NCBI GenBank assembly: GCA_947588205.1
Contig: CANPYG010000029.1
Coordinates: forward strand, 1-32,211
Direction: 5' to 3'
Source: an uncultured Acetatifactor sp.
GTDB lineage: Bacteria > Bacillota > Clostridia > Lachnospirales > Lachnospiraceae
Length of the DNA stretch: 32,211 nt
Part shown: positions 6,451 to 14,729 of the stretch, in pieces
Layout of the letters: each line of letters begins with the position of its first letter
Numbering within the stretch: position 1 is the first letter of the stretch
Translations under genes and position numbers: made by a program
Notes under the pieces: model-generated
Database searches by the model: none
Seen by the model: only the letters and a program-made list of their open reading frames with translations
What the model was told of the DNA's origin: nothing

Positions 6451-8646
6451 ATGGAGCTGAATGAGAATCAGGAACTGATTGCGCAGTACAGGGAGCGTGC
6501 GAAGGCCCTTGTGGCACAGATGAGTCTGGAAGAGAAGGTGGAGCAGACGGTTTATTACGCTCCCGCCATTGAAAGGCTGGGGATTAAAGCATATAACTGG
6601 TGGAACGAAGCGCTGCACGGCGTGGCCCGGGCCGGGATCGCCACGGTGTTCCCGCAGTCGATCGGTCTCGCCGCCACCTTTGATGAAGAATTGATCGAGA
6701 AGGTGGCAGACGCCATTTCCACGGAGGCGCGGGGTAAATTCAATATGCAGCAGGCCCAGGGCGACATCGGCATTTACAAGGGTCTGACCTTCTGGTCCCC
6801 CAATGTGAATATTTTCCGCGATCCCAGATGGGGCAGGGGGCATGAGACCTTCGGCGAAGATCCGTACCTGACTTCCCGCATGGGCGTGGGTTTTGTGAAA
6901 GGCATCCAGGGACATGATGGCCATTATCTCAAGGCGGCGGCCTGTGCCAAGCATGTCGCTGTACACAGCGGGCCGGAGGGAATCCGCCACAGCTTTGACG
7001 CCGTGGTGGGAAAACAGGATCTGTATGAGACCTATCTTCCTGCGTTTAAGGCGTGTATCCAGGAGGGACATGTGGAGGCGGTAATGGGGGCGTATAATCG
7101 CATCAACGGCGTGCCCTGCTGTGCCAATAAGGAGCTGCTTGAAGATGTGTTTCGGGGCCAATGGGGTTTCCAGGGCCATGTGGTTAGCGACTGCGGCGCT
7201 ATCCAGGATTTCCATGAAGGGCATCATGTTACGGATACGCCGGAGGAATCCGCCGCGATGGCCATGAACAACGGCTGCGATCTAAACTGCGGTCACATGT
7301 TCCATTTCCTGAAGCAGGCCGTCCGGGACGGTATGGTGGAGGAGAGCCGTGTGGATGAAGCGTTGGTGGCATTGTTCACCACCCGCATGAAATTGGGCGT
7401 GCTGGATGAAAAAGGAGAAAATCCTTACGACAGGATCCCGTACAGTGTAGTGGACAGCGCACCCATGCAGAAGTTAAACAGAGAAGTGGCGGCGAAGTGC
7501 GTTGTGCTTTTGAAAAATGAAGGCAATCTCCTGCCCCTGGATAAGAAGTCCATAAAAACCATCGGCGTCATTGGACCCAACGCCAACAGCAGAAGGGCGC
7601 TGGTGGGCAACTATGAAGGAACCGCGTCCCGATACTGGACGGTGCTGGAGGGCATCCAGGAATATCTTGGGGAGGATGTCCGGGTGCTTGCCTCGGAGGG
7701 CTGTCACCTCTACCATGACAGGCTGGAGGGCTGTGCGGAAAAGGGCGACCGCTTCTCGGAGGTGCGCGGCGTCTGTGACCTGAGCGATGTGGTAGTGGTC
7801 TGCCTGGGGCTGGATGCCGGCCTGGAAGGAGAACAGGGAGACGCCAACAATGAATATGGAAGCGGCGATAAGCCTGATCTGAACCTGCCCGGACTGCAGC
7901 AGGAGGTGCTGGAGACAGCCTGCGCTTCTGGCAAGCCCGTAATCCTGGTATTGCTTTCAGGGAGCGCCCTGGCGGTGAACTGGGCGGATGAGCATGTGCC
8001 TGCCATTATCCAGGGCTGGTATCCGGGCGCCCAGGGAGGACTTGCGATCGCGCAGCTTTTGTTTGGGGAGCGCTGCCCGGAGGGAAAACTGCCTGTGACA
8101 TTCTACCGGACTGTGGAGGAACTGCCGGATTTCACGGATTACAGTATGAAGGGCAGGACATACCGGTATATGCAGAATGAGGCGCTCTATCCCTTTGGAT
8201 ATGGACTTTCCTACACCAGCTTTTCCTATGACAATGTGCGGCTTGATACGGACACCGTGACGGAAAAAGGCATAAATGTGAGCGCTGCGGTAGAAAATAC
8301 AGGCCGTATGTCCGGTGGTGAAACCGTTCAGGTTTATGTGAAGATCTGCAGGGAAGGCGCGCCTAATTATCAGCTAAAAGGGATTAAAAAAGTCCATCTT
8401 GCCCCCGGGGAGCGTAAGGAAGTAAAAATTCATCTTCCGAAGGAGGCGTTTGGGCTTTATGATGAGGACGGCAGGCTGTGTTTCCATGAAGGAAAGGCCC
8501 AGGTCATAATCGGGGGACAGGCGCCTGACCCGCGCAGCGAGAAGCTGACCGGCAGGAAGGATACCCGGCTGGAGGTAACAATGCCGGCGGAATCCCGCGC
8601 AGATGGGCGTGCAGGTGTATTGTATGATATGCCGGAAAAATTGTGA
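6451..8646 (+). CDS. GH3 family glycosidase (beta-xylosidase/beta-glucosidase type), cytoplasmic
   Basis: Retaining exo-beta-glycosidase of 731 residues. Start 6451 follows GGAGG at 6441-6445. The N-terminal barrel carries YNWWNEALHGVAR, ATVFPQSIGLAATFD and FWSPNVNIFRDPRWGRGHETFGEDP, the KH pair in AAACAKHVAVHSG, and the nucleophile D247 in HVVSDCGAI. Domain 2 (from about residue 360) starts with VVLLKNEGNLLPL, and a C-terminal fibronectin III-like domain follows (ALYPFGYGLSYTSF, then SGGETVQVYVK). The NEALHGVAR block is most familiar from bacterial beta-xylosidases and arabinofuranosidases, but glucose or HexNAc specificity is not excluded. No signal peptide is present. It is divergent from the CBM9-like gene and sits 524 bases upstream of the transporter operon, with which it may be co-regulated. 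Confidence 0.9.
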   Translation: MELNENQELIAQYRERAKALVAQMSLEEKVEQTVYYAPAIERLGIKAYNWWNEALHGVARAGIATVFPQSIGLAATFDEELIEKVADAISTEARGKFNMQQAQGDIGIYKGLTFWSPNVNIFRDPRWGRGHETFGEDPYLTSRMGVGFVKGIQGHDGHYLKAAACAKHVAVHSGPEGIRHSFDAVVGKQDLYETYLPAFKACIQEGHVEAVMGAYNRINGVPCCANKELLEDVFRGQWGFQGHVVSDCGAIQDFHEGHHVTDTPEESAAMAMNNGCDLNCGHMFHFLKQAVRDGMVEESRVDEALVALFTTRMKLGVLDEKGENPYDRIPYSVVDSAPMQKLNREVAAKCVVLLKNEGNLLPLDKKSIKTIGVIGPNANSRRALVGNYEGTASRYWTVLEGIQEYLGEDVRVLASEGCHLYHDRLEGCAEKGDRFSEVRGVCDLSDVVVVCLGLDAGLEGEQGDANNEYGSGDKPDLNLPGLQQEVLETACASGKPVILVLLSGSALAVNWADEHVPAIIQGWYPGAQGGLAIAQLLFGERCPEGKLPVTFYRTVEELPDFTDYSMKGRTYRYMQNEALYPFGYGLSYTSFSYDNVRLDTDTVTEKGINVSAAVENTGRMSGGETVQVYVKICREGAPNYQLKGIKKVHLAPGERKEVKIHLPKEAFGLYDEDGRLCFHEGKAQVIIGGQAPDPRSEKLTGRKDTRLEVTMPAESRADGRAGVLYDMPEKL

Positions 8647-8746
8647 AATAGTCACCATCCCCTATTTTGACTGATATATAAAAAGTAAATTCTTTAAATG
8701 TTTTATGCAGGGATTTGTATAATCAGTGCATACTTCCCATGGAAAA

Positions 8747-8762
8747 GTTAAAAAATATTAAC
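8747..8762. promoter_or_regulatory. candidate operator, copy 1 (GTTAA-N6-TTAAC)
   Basis: GTTAAAAAATATTAAC is a dyad with 5-bp arms, repeated with one mismatch at 8840-8855, 93 bases downstream. Two near-identical dyads upstream of one promoter suggest sites for the same dimeric regulator. The sequence is not a catabolite-control (cre) box. Confidence 0.45.
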
Positions 8763-8792
8763 GCATTGGATGATTTGCGGGCTACAAATGTA

Positions 8793-8810
8793 AATTCCGC
8801 CGGTGGAATT
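8793..8810. promoter_or_regulatory. candidate operator dyad with AATTCC/GGAATT arms
   Basis: AATTCC (8793-8798) and GGAATT (8805-8810) flank GCCGGT, forming an 18-bp near-palindrome with a GC centre, the general shape of a LacI-family site. It lies about 120 bases upstream of the -35 element. Confidence 0.4.
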
Positions 8811-8814
8811 AAGG

Positions 8815-8837
8815 AAAATTTGTTGCCCACAAATTTT
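8815..8837. repeat. AT-rich inverted repeat with 9-bp arms
   Basis: AAAATTTGT (8815-8823) pairs exactly with ACAAATTTT (8829-8837) around TGCCC. It could be a weak terminator for the GH3 transcript, but the stem is AT-rich and the T run is short, so an operator role is equally possible. Confidence 0.5.
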
Positions 8838-8839
8838 TT

Positions 8840-8855
8840 GTTAAAAAATGTTAAC
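8840..8855. promoter_or_regulatory. candidate operator, copy 2 (GTTAA-N6-TTAAC)
   Basis: GTTAAAAAATGTTAAC matches copy 1 at 8747-8762 in 15 of 16 positions. It lies 74 bases upstream of the -35 element of the operon promoter. Confidence 0.45.
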
Positions 8856-8928
8856 ATGAAAATATGACCAAAGTTAAAAGACGCGATGGGTATTATTAAC
8901 GAAAAATGAAAATAAAATAAAAAAATAA

Positions 8929-8957
8929 TTGACAAATTGCTCAAATAAGTATATAGT
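8929..8957 (+). promoter_or_regulatory. strong sigma-A promoter for the transporter operon
   Basis: TTGACA (8929-8934), a 17-base spacer and TATAGT (8952-8957) match consensus at 11 of 12 positions. The predicted start near 8964 gives a leader of about 207 bases before the first gene. Confidence 0.8.
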
Positions 8958-9170
8958 TAATATGCTCGCATCCCGTGAGCTTTGTTCATGTTTGAAATGC
9001 GTCATTAATTGTTGGCAATTACATATCAAATACATACCAAAAACGGTTTTTTGACAGGATTCATGAGGGATGCTATTTGTAAAAAGGTAACAACAGCGGC
9101 TCTGGGGGAGCAGGCGCCGTTGATGTTATAAATATGCGCGGAAGCGCACAATAAAAAAAGGAGGATAAAA

Positions 9171-10697
9171 ATGAAGAAAAAGTCAATCATGAAGTTTTGC
9201 GCTGTCGCTTTGACAGTTGCAATGATGGCTACAATGGTTGCTTGCGGTGGGAATGACGATGGCTCATCCACACCCAGCTCCAGTACGCCCAGCTCCAGCA
9301 CACCTTCCTCAACGCCTGAGGAAACTACTCCCTCTACCGAAGAAGGAGAAACCTATGATTTCGGCGGCCAGGAACTGAAGGTTTGGGGCGCATACTGGGG
9401 CAACCTGAATCCCGAATCCAGCGATTATGCGAAGTATTCCGATATCGCAAAGACTGTTGAAGAGAAGTACAACGTAAAGTTTGTATATTCCGAACCGGAC
9501 GGCTATGACGGATACAATCTGCATGAGCTTATCATTGCCGGTATCACCAACGGCAACGGCGTTCTGGACATCGCTGGTATCGATCCTGTTGGTCTGAGCG
9601 CTCTGATCGCAGGCGGTTATCTTGCGGATATCACAGATTCTTATGAGCAGTTAGAGCTTGGTTCCCTTTATACCGAGGCTGCTACCTGGCAGGGCCATGT
9701 ATATGGATTTACCCATGACAATATCGGTGATACCCATATGCTGATTTACAGCCGTGATTATCTGAATGATATCGGTATGGAAGAGACCCCTACTGACAAG
9801 TTCATGAAGGGTGAGTGGGACTATGACAGCTTTAAGGCTTATCTGACCGAGATGAAGGCTAAGCTTCCTGATGGCATTTATCCGATTGGTCAGCATTATT
9901 TCCAGTGGATCTCCATGGCAGGCGCTGCTAACGGCGTAATCGACATTGATTCCGATGGCAACATCAATTTTGATGATGAGCACTACATCGAGGCTATGGA
10001 GCTTTATGTAGATCTTCAGAATCTGGGCCTGGCTGAGCCCATGGTTCCTACTGACAATGGCGACGGAACCTATTCTTCTTCCTTCACCACTGGTACGGAT
10101 GCGATCGCTCATGGCGGTCAGGGCACCTATGTTATGACCTGCGTTGAGCTGTGGCAGTTAAGCGGTATGGCTGACAGCATCGGTCAGTTCGGTATTGTGC
10201 CTTGGCCTTGGGGCAGCAATGTTACCATCGGACAGAGCGGCACAAAGGGCGACTATAAGACCCTGGATGACAATTACAAGACTGCACACCTTTACTGGAC
10301 TCCCACCGTTGTTATGAGTGATGCAGCAGCAAGAACCGGCATTGACAATGCAACCCTGTTTAAGATCGCCCTTGATTACTATGAGGCATGCGATCCTGTC
10401 AGATTTGCAGCATATCATGAGGCATATCAGGCAGAGCAGAGCGGACAGCAGCCTGTAATCGGCTTTGAAGCAGGCACTGCAAGAAACTTCTGCACAGAGG
10501 ATGATATTGAAGTATACGACTGGATGCATACCAGGGTAGAGTACAGCTGGTCTAAGCCTATGAACGACGGCGGCTATGTAAACACTTGGGAGCTTGCAAA
10601 GAGAAGCATCGCTGTTAAGCTGGATGCGAGGGCCCAGGCTGAGAGCTACAAGCAGGAAGGCCTTGCGGCTTTGAGGGATGCAAAGCTGATCCAGTAG
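9171..10697 (+). CDS. family 1 extracellular sugar-binding lipoprotein of an ABC transporter
   Basis: Cell-surface lipoprotein of 508 residues that should capture the oligosaccharide for the permeases encoded downstream. It has a strong AAAGGAGG site, a basic N-terminus, a hydrophobic core and a lipobox MVAC with Cys25. A Ser/Thr/Pro linker (about 31-57) is built from SSTP units. The mature domain begins DFGGQELKVWGAYWG and shows the family-1 two-lobe pattern: NGNGVLDIAGIDPVGLSALIAGGYLADIT, TWQGHVYGFTHDN, LIYSRDYLNDIGM, and GQFGIVPWPWG. Its codon choice looks strongly biased, consistent with high expression of a binding protein in excess over permease. It is the first gene behind the strong promoter. 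Substrate is not readable. Confidence 0.9.
   Translation: MKKKSIMKFCAVALTVAMMATMVACGGNDDGSSTPSSSTPSSSTPSSTPEETTPSTEEGETYDFGGQELKVWGAYWGNLNPESSDYAKYSDIAKTVEEKYNVKFVYSEPDGYDGYNLHELIIAGITNGNGVLDIAGIDPVGLSALIAGGYLADITDSYEQLELGSLYTEAATWQGHVYGFTHDNIGDTHMLIYSRDYLNDIGMEETPTDKFMKGEWDYDSFKAYLTEMKAKLPDGIYPIGQHYFQWISMAGAANGVIDIDSDGNINFDDEHYIEAMELYVDLQNLGLAEPMVPTDNGDGTYSSSFTTGTDAIAHGGQGTYVMTCVELWQLSGMADSIGQFGIVPWPWGSNVTIGQSGTKGDYKTLDDNYKTAHLYWTPTVVMSDAAARTGIDNATLFKIALDYYEACDPVRFAAYHEAYQAEQSGQQPVIGFEAGTARNFCTEDDIEVYDWMHTRVEYSWSKPMNDGGYVNTWELAKRSIAVKLDARAQAESYKQEGLAALRDAKLIQ
9273..9302 (+). repeat. 15-bp tandem repeat in the lipoprotein linker
   Basis: CCCAGCTCCAGTACG (9273-9287) is followed directly by a near copy (9288-9302), encoding PSSST and PSSSTP units. 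The 15-bp period keeps the frame, so copy number could vary without breaking the gene. Confidence 0.75.
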
Positions 10698-10806
10698 TAA
10701 GAACGGAACTGTTATAAATGAAGTATGACTTTTGACGCTGTGTGGCTGTGGTTCTATGAAAGTAGACTGCAGTCACATAGTGTTAGGAAACGGAAGGGCT
10801 GATGGG

Positions 10807-13764
10807 GTGAAAAAGAAGAAGGATAAGACCCGCATTCGCAATATTGCTATTCTGATTGCGCTCGTGATCGTAGCAGTTGTGGCATACAATATCGCTTCCA
10901 GAGACGATGACGCGGAAACCAGGGAAATGGTGCTCGCAAAGTATCTGAGCTATGAGGATCTGAATGCCGTTACCTACGAGGATTACCTGTCGCAATTTGG
11001 CAAAGCATATGTGGATGATACGGCAGATATTATTACATTGAAAGCTTCTGATTATTCAGATGCGGACATGAATGGTCTGACGGAGACGAATGGCGTTGTC
11101 TGGACACAGGGCGAAGGCTCCATTACTTACGATTTTAATGTAAAGGAGGCTGGTCTGTACTATATTCAGCTTACATATTATCCGGATACGACCAGCACGC
11201 AAAGCATACTGCGCAATGTTTATATCAATGGGAAATTGCCGTTTGATGCTTGCGAGGATATTACGATCAACCGCCTGTGGGTGGACGATAACAAGAATTG
11301 GCTGATGAATACCAATGGCAACCAGGCGGCCCCTACCCAGGTACAGGAAGAAGGACCTGCGGTTGCATATATTAATTCTGCGGACTATGATACCATAGGA
11401 AGCTATATGTTCTATTTTGACAAGGGAAGCAACAAGGTGACGCTGGAATCCGCACAGGCGGCTTTGGGCATCAGTGAGATTGCATTGGTTCCTGCGTCGG
11501 AGCCCCTTTCTTACAGGGAATATTATGAGTATTATGCGGACGAGATGGACGCTGAGATCATGGGCGCCAACAGCATTCAGGGCGGCGCGATTTATATCCA
11601 GGCGGAAGACACCCTGGTGAAGTCCAGTTCTTCCCTCTCTCCGAATAACGACCGTACTTCCGTGGCTACCCAGCCGTATCATGCCACCTATATTATCTAT
11701 AATACGATCGGTGGTTCCAACTGGGCGACTGCAGGACAGACGCTGACCTGGAGCGTGGATGCCCCTCGTGCCGGTCTGTATAGGATTGCGGTCCGTTTCA
11801 AGCAATACCTGAACAGAGGATTTTATTCTGCCCGCTATCTGACAATTAATGGCAGGCTGCCATTTGAAGAAGCGGCTCAGATTGAATTTAATTACGCGCC
11901 TGACTGGCAGATCTCTTATCTGGGGGATGAGAGCGGGGATTATTATTTCTACCTTGAAGAAGGCGAGAATACAATTTCCATGACTGCAACGTTAGGTGAT
12001 CTGGCTGGCGCCGTGGCTTTGGCAAGCCAGAGCGTGGATAACTTGAACAATCTGTATCGTGAGATCACGGCGGTGACAGGTACAGATCCTGACCAGTACC
12101 GCGACTATAGCATTACCACCTATGTGCCAGAGATGGTAGATATCCTGGAGCAGGAGTACACCAGGCTGAATGCGGTGGTAGGAATGTTCGGCGAGGATAT
12201 GGATTCTGCCAACAAGACTTCCCAGCTTGTGGATATGATGAAGGTCATGATCAAGCTGATTAAGAAGGCTGACGATGTGGCGGAGTACCTGAAGGACTTC
12301 AATGATAAGCTGTCCGCCCTTGGCGACTGGATCAATAGCATCAATAATCTTCCGTTGGAAATGGATTATCTGATGGTAACCGGAGACTCCTATACGCTTC
12401 CTGCCGCCAATGGCAGCTTCTTCGCGAGACTGGGGCATACCTGGAATGCGTTTATTGGTTCCTTTTCCAATGATTTCAAGGTTCATGCAGAAGGTTCTGA
12501 CAATGACACGAAGAAGGAGCAGCTGGATGTGTGGGTTACAGTGGATACCCGAAGCCAGTATGACATCATCCAGAAGATGATCAATGCCAACTTTGCAAAT
12601 ACCAATTATGAAGTGAATCTGAGCATGGTAAGTGCGGATACGGTGCTTCCGGCTACCGTTGCAGGGGCCGGTCCTGACGTTGTGCTGCAGTCCAGCTACA
12701 GCCAGCCTACCAACTTCGCTTACCGCGGCGCGGCTTATGACCTCACACAGTTCCCCGATTTCGAAGAGGTGTTTAACAGCCGTTTTGCACCGGATCTGAG
12801 GGCGTTCCTGGAGTATGAGGGCGGCGTCTACGGCATGCCGGATCAGATGTCCTTCCCTGTTATGATTTATCGTAAGGATATCCTGGATGCGCTGAATTTG
12901 GAGGTTCCGGAGACCTGGGAGGATCTGATTGCGTTGATCCCTTATCTGGAAGCCGATAACATGAGCGTATATCTGGCCAGCAATGAGTATAATACACTGG
13001 GCGGCGGTACCAGCTCCACGACCATTCCTGTGAACAGTATCTTCTTATCCATGCTGTATCAGAAGGGTTATGAGCTTTACTCACCGGACCATACCCACAC
13101 CCTCCTGGATAATATTGAAGAGATGCTGGTCTTTAAGGAGTGGACAGAATATTATACCAATCAGGGTCTTGACTACGCTGTAAACCTTGTAACAAGATTC
13201 CGTACAGGTGAGATCCCGGTCCTTGTTGTGGATTATACTTATGTGAATACTCTGACCCTTTCCGCGCCTGAGGTTTCAGGCAAGTGGTCGATCGCCAAGA
13301 TCCCGGGAACACGGAAGGAGGATGGCACGGTTGATCATTCGGCGGCTGCCATGATTGGAACCTGCTTTATCGTCGCTTCCTCTGTGGAAAAGAACGGTAT
13401 GGCGGATGAAGCCTGGGAATTCTTGAAATGGTGGACCAGCGAAGAGACCCAGAGCAACTATTCTGTGGAATTGAAAGCGCAGAACGGTGAAGCTGCGGAA
13501 TTCCCCGTATCCAATGTGAACTCCATTAAGAACGGCGGCCTGAACGCTGAGTTCAAGGAAGTGGTTCTGACCATCCTGGACGACCTGAGGGCGGAGCCCC
13601 AGATCCCCGGCGGTTACATTACAGGACGTGTGATCCGCAATGGCTTTACTTCCGTGGTAACTGAAAATACGGAGCCGGTAGATACACTCTATCTTCTGTT
13701 AGATGATATCAATACCGAGATCAATAACAAACGGACCGAGTTCGGTCTGAATGTAGCAGAGTAG
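10807..13764 (+). CDS. membrane-anchored solute-binding protein fused to two beta-sandwich (CBM-like) modules
   Basis: A large surface protein of about 985 residues. GTG at 10807 is preferred: AAGGG lies 8 bases upstream and it gives a short basic N-terminus (VKKKKDKTRIRN) directly before a membrane helix (about 12-28). The frame is open from an ATG at 10732, which would add 25 unusual residues. Two related beta-sandwich modules follow (about 75-230 and 262-405); both contain AGLY followed later by a TINGRLPF or YINGKLPF strand, so they look like an internal duplication of a carbohydrate-binding fold. Residues 410-540 are helical. The rest (about 570-985) is a family-1 solute-binding domain (VSADTVLPATVAGAGPDVV, GGVYGMPDQMSFPVMIYRKD, EAWEFLKWWTSEETQ). 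There is no lipobox, so the helix is the anchor. Probably a second receptor of the same transporter. Confidence 0.85.
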   Translation: MKKKKDKTRIRNIAILIALVIVAVVAYNIASRDDDAETREMVLAKYLSYEDLNAVTYEDYLSQFGKAYVDDTADIITLKASDYSDADMNGLTETNGVVWTQGEGSITYDFNVKEAGLYYIQLTYYPDTTSTQSILRNVYINGKLPFDACEDITINRLWVDDNKNWLMNTNGNQAAPTQVQEEGPAVAYINSADYDTIGSYMFYFDKGSNKVTLESAQAALGISEIALVPASEPLSYREYYEYYADEMDAEIMGANSIQGGAIYIQAEDTLVKSSSSLSPNNDRTSVATQPYHATYIIYNTIGGSNWATAGQTLTWSVDAPRAGLYRIAVRFKQYLNRGFYSARYLTINGRLPFEEAAQIEFNYAPDWQISYLGDESGDYYFYLEEGENTISMTATLGDLAGAVALASQSVDNLNNLYREITAVTGTDPDQYRDYSITTYVPEMVDILEQEYTRLNAVVGMFGEDMDSANKTSQLVDMMKVMIKLIKKADDVAEYLKDFNDKLSALGDWINSINNLPLEMDYLMVTGDSYTLPAANGSFFARLGHTWNAFIGSFSNDFKVHAEGSDNDTKKEQLDVWVTVDTRSQYDIIQKMINANFANTNYEVNLSMVSADTVLPATVAGAGPDVVLQSSYSQPTNFAYRGAAYDLTQFPDFEEVFNSRFAPDLRAFLEYEGGVYGMPDQMSFPVMIYRKDILDALNLEVPETWEDLIALIPYLEADNMSVYLASNEYNTLGGGTSSTTIPVNSIFLSMLYQKGYELYSPDHTHTLLDNIEEMLVFKEWTEYYTNQGLDYAVNLVTRFRTGEIPVLVVDYTYVNTLTLSAPEVSGKWSIAKIPGTRKEDGTVDHSAAAMIGTCFIVASSVEKNGMADEAWEFLKWWTSEETQSNYSVELKAQNGEAAEFPVSNVNSIKNGGLNAEFKEVVLTILDDLRAEPQIPGGYITGRVIRNGFTSVVTENTEPVDTLYLLLDDINTEINNKRTEFGLNVAE

Positions 13765-13778
13765 AAAGGGGGAGCAAA

Positions 13779-14708
13779 ATGGCTGCAGCTAAAATTTCAA
13801 TGAAAAGAAGAGTACAGTTAACGCTGAGAGATGTGAAGCGAAGCATTCCTCTGTATGTTATGATCGCCCCCTTCATGCTGCTTTTTGCGGTGTTCGTTGT
13901 TTATCCGGTGTTAAAGGCTGTATGGTTCAGCTTCACAGACTATAATGTGCTGGAAGCCGCCAATTTCATCTTCCTTGAAAATTACAGGAAGCTTTTCCTG
14001 GATGACAGCACCTTTATTACCGCCATTAAGAACACCTTCATTATTGCAGTAATTGTAGGACCCGGTGGATATATCATGTCCTTCCTGCTCGCATGGATGA
14101 TCAATGAGCTGCCTCATAAGGTAGGAAGTGTCCTTACCGTGATCTTCTATGCCCCAAGTATGGCGGGTAGTGCTATTATTTCGATATTTACGATGATTTT
14201 TTCCAACGACAGCAACGGTTTTTTGAATGCATTCCTGATGAATATGGGAATCATCAAGGAACCCGTCCTATGGCTTTCGGATGCAGATGTGGTCATGGTT
14301 GTCGTAATCCTGGCCTCCCTGTGGACCAGCCTCGGCGTTGGATTCCTGTCCTTTGTGGCAGGCATTAAAGGCGTGGATGAAGCCCAGTATGAAGCCGGCG
14401 CAATTGACGGCATCAGAAACCGCTGGCAGGAACTGTGGTACGTCACCCTGCCCAACATGAAGCCTCAGCTTCTGTTCGGCGCCGTCATGACCATTACAGG
14501 TTCTTTGTCTGTTGGTAGCATCGGCGATTCCCTGGTTGGCTTTCCCAGCCCCAACTATGCAACCCATACCATCGTCAACCACCTGAACGATTACGGTTCC
14601 ATCCGTATGGAGATGGGTTACGCTTCCGCAATCGCGGTAATCCTGTTCCTGATTATGATCGTATGTAACATGCTGATTCAGAAGCTGCTTCGTAAAGTAG
14701 GAACGTAA
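13779..14708 (+). CDS. sugar ABC transporter permease, MalF/UgpA type (first pair)
   Basis: Inner-membrane permease of 309 residues with about six membrane helices, the first at about 26-48 (IPLYVMIAPFMLLFAVFVVYP). The EAA loop that docks the ATPase is present as EAGAIDGIRNRWQELWYVTLP. The gene follows the binding-protein fusion by 14 bases with a strong AAGGGGGAG site. It pairs with the next gene to form a heterodimeric channel. No ATPase gene occurs in the window, so a shared sugar ATPase is expected to be supplied from elsewhere. Confidence 0.93.
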   Translation: MAAAKISMKRRVQLTLRDVKRSIPLYVMIAPFMLLFAVFVVYPVLKAVWFSFTDYNVLEAANFIFLENYRKLFLDDSTFITAIKNTFIIAVIVGPGGYIMSFLLAWMINELPHKVGSVLTVIFYAPSMAGSAIISIFTMIFSNDSNGFLNAFLMNMGIIKEPVLWLSDADVVMVVVILASLWTSLGVGFLSFVAGIKGVDEAQYEAGAIDGIRNRWQELWYVTLPNMKPQLLFGAVMTITGSLSVGSIGDSLVGFPSPNYATHTIVNHLNDYGSIRMEMGYASAIAVILFLIMIVCNMLIQKLLRKVGT

Positions 14709-14729
14709 TCAGAGAGAGGAAGGGTGAAT

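Larger units (their letters stand above)
8647..9170 (+). promoter_or_regulatory. 524-base AT-rich regulatory region and leader before the transporter operon
   Basis: No gene is seen here. From left to right it holds two copies of a GTTAA-N6-TTAAC dyad (8747-8762, 8840-8855), a dyad with AATTCC/GGAATT arms (8793-8810), an AT-rich dyad with 9-bp arms (8815-8837), a near-consensus promoter (8929-8957), and a leader of about 200 bases. The leader has a GC-rich stem (CAGCGGC pairing with GCCGTTG near 9092-9121) and a small stem with a GGAA loop (TGCGC/GCGCA, 9135-9148) shortly before the ribosome binding site. A TATAAT occurs at 8718-8723 without a matching -35, and a TTGACA at 9051-9056 without a good -10. 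Confidence 0.6.

Noticed and set aside
6364-7227. Minus-strand frame of 287 codons over the start of the GH3 gene
   Set aside because: Antisense to GH3 catalytic motifs; no start signal or recognised domain.
9051-9079. Second promoter in the transporter leader (TTGACA, 17 bases, TATTTG)
   Set aside because: The -10 matches consensus only in its first half and a much better promoter lies about 120 bases upstream.
8964-9170. Riboswitch in the transporter leader
   Set aside because: Stem-loops are present but no conserved core of a known riboswitch class is recognised.
11056-11805. Minus-strand frame of 249 codons inside the binding-protein fusion
   Set aside because: No ribosome site, no domain, and the plus-strand protein is continuous and well supported.
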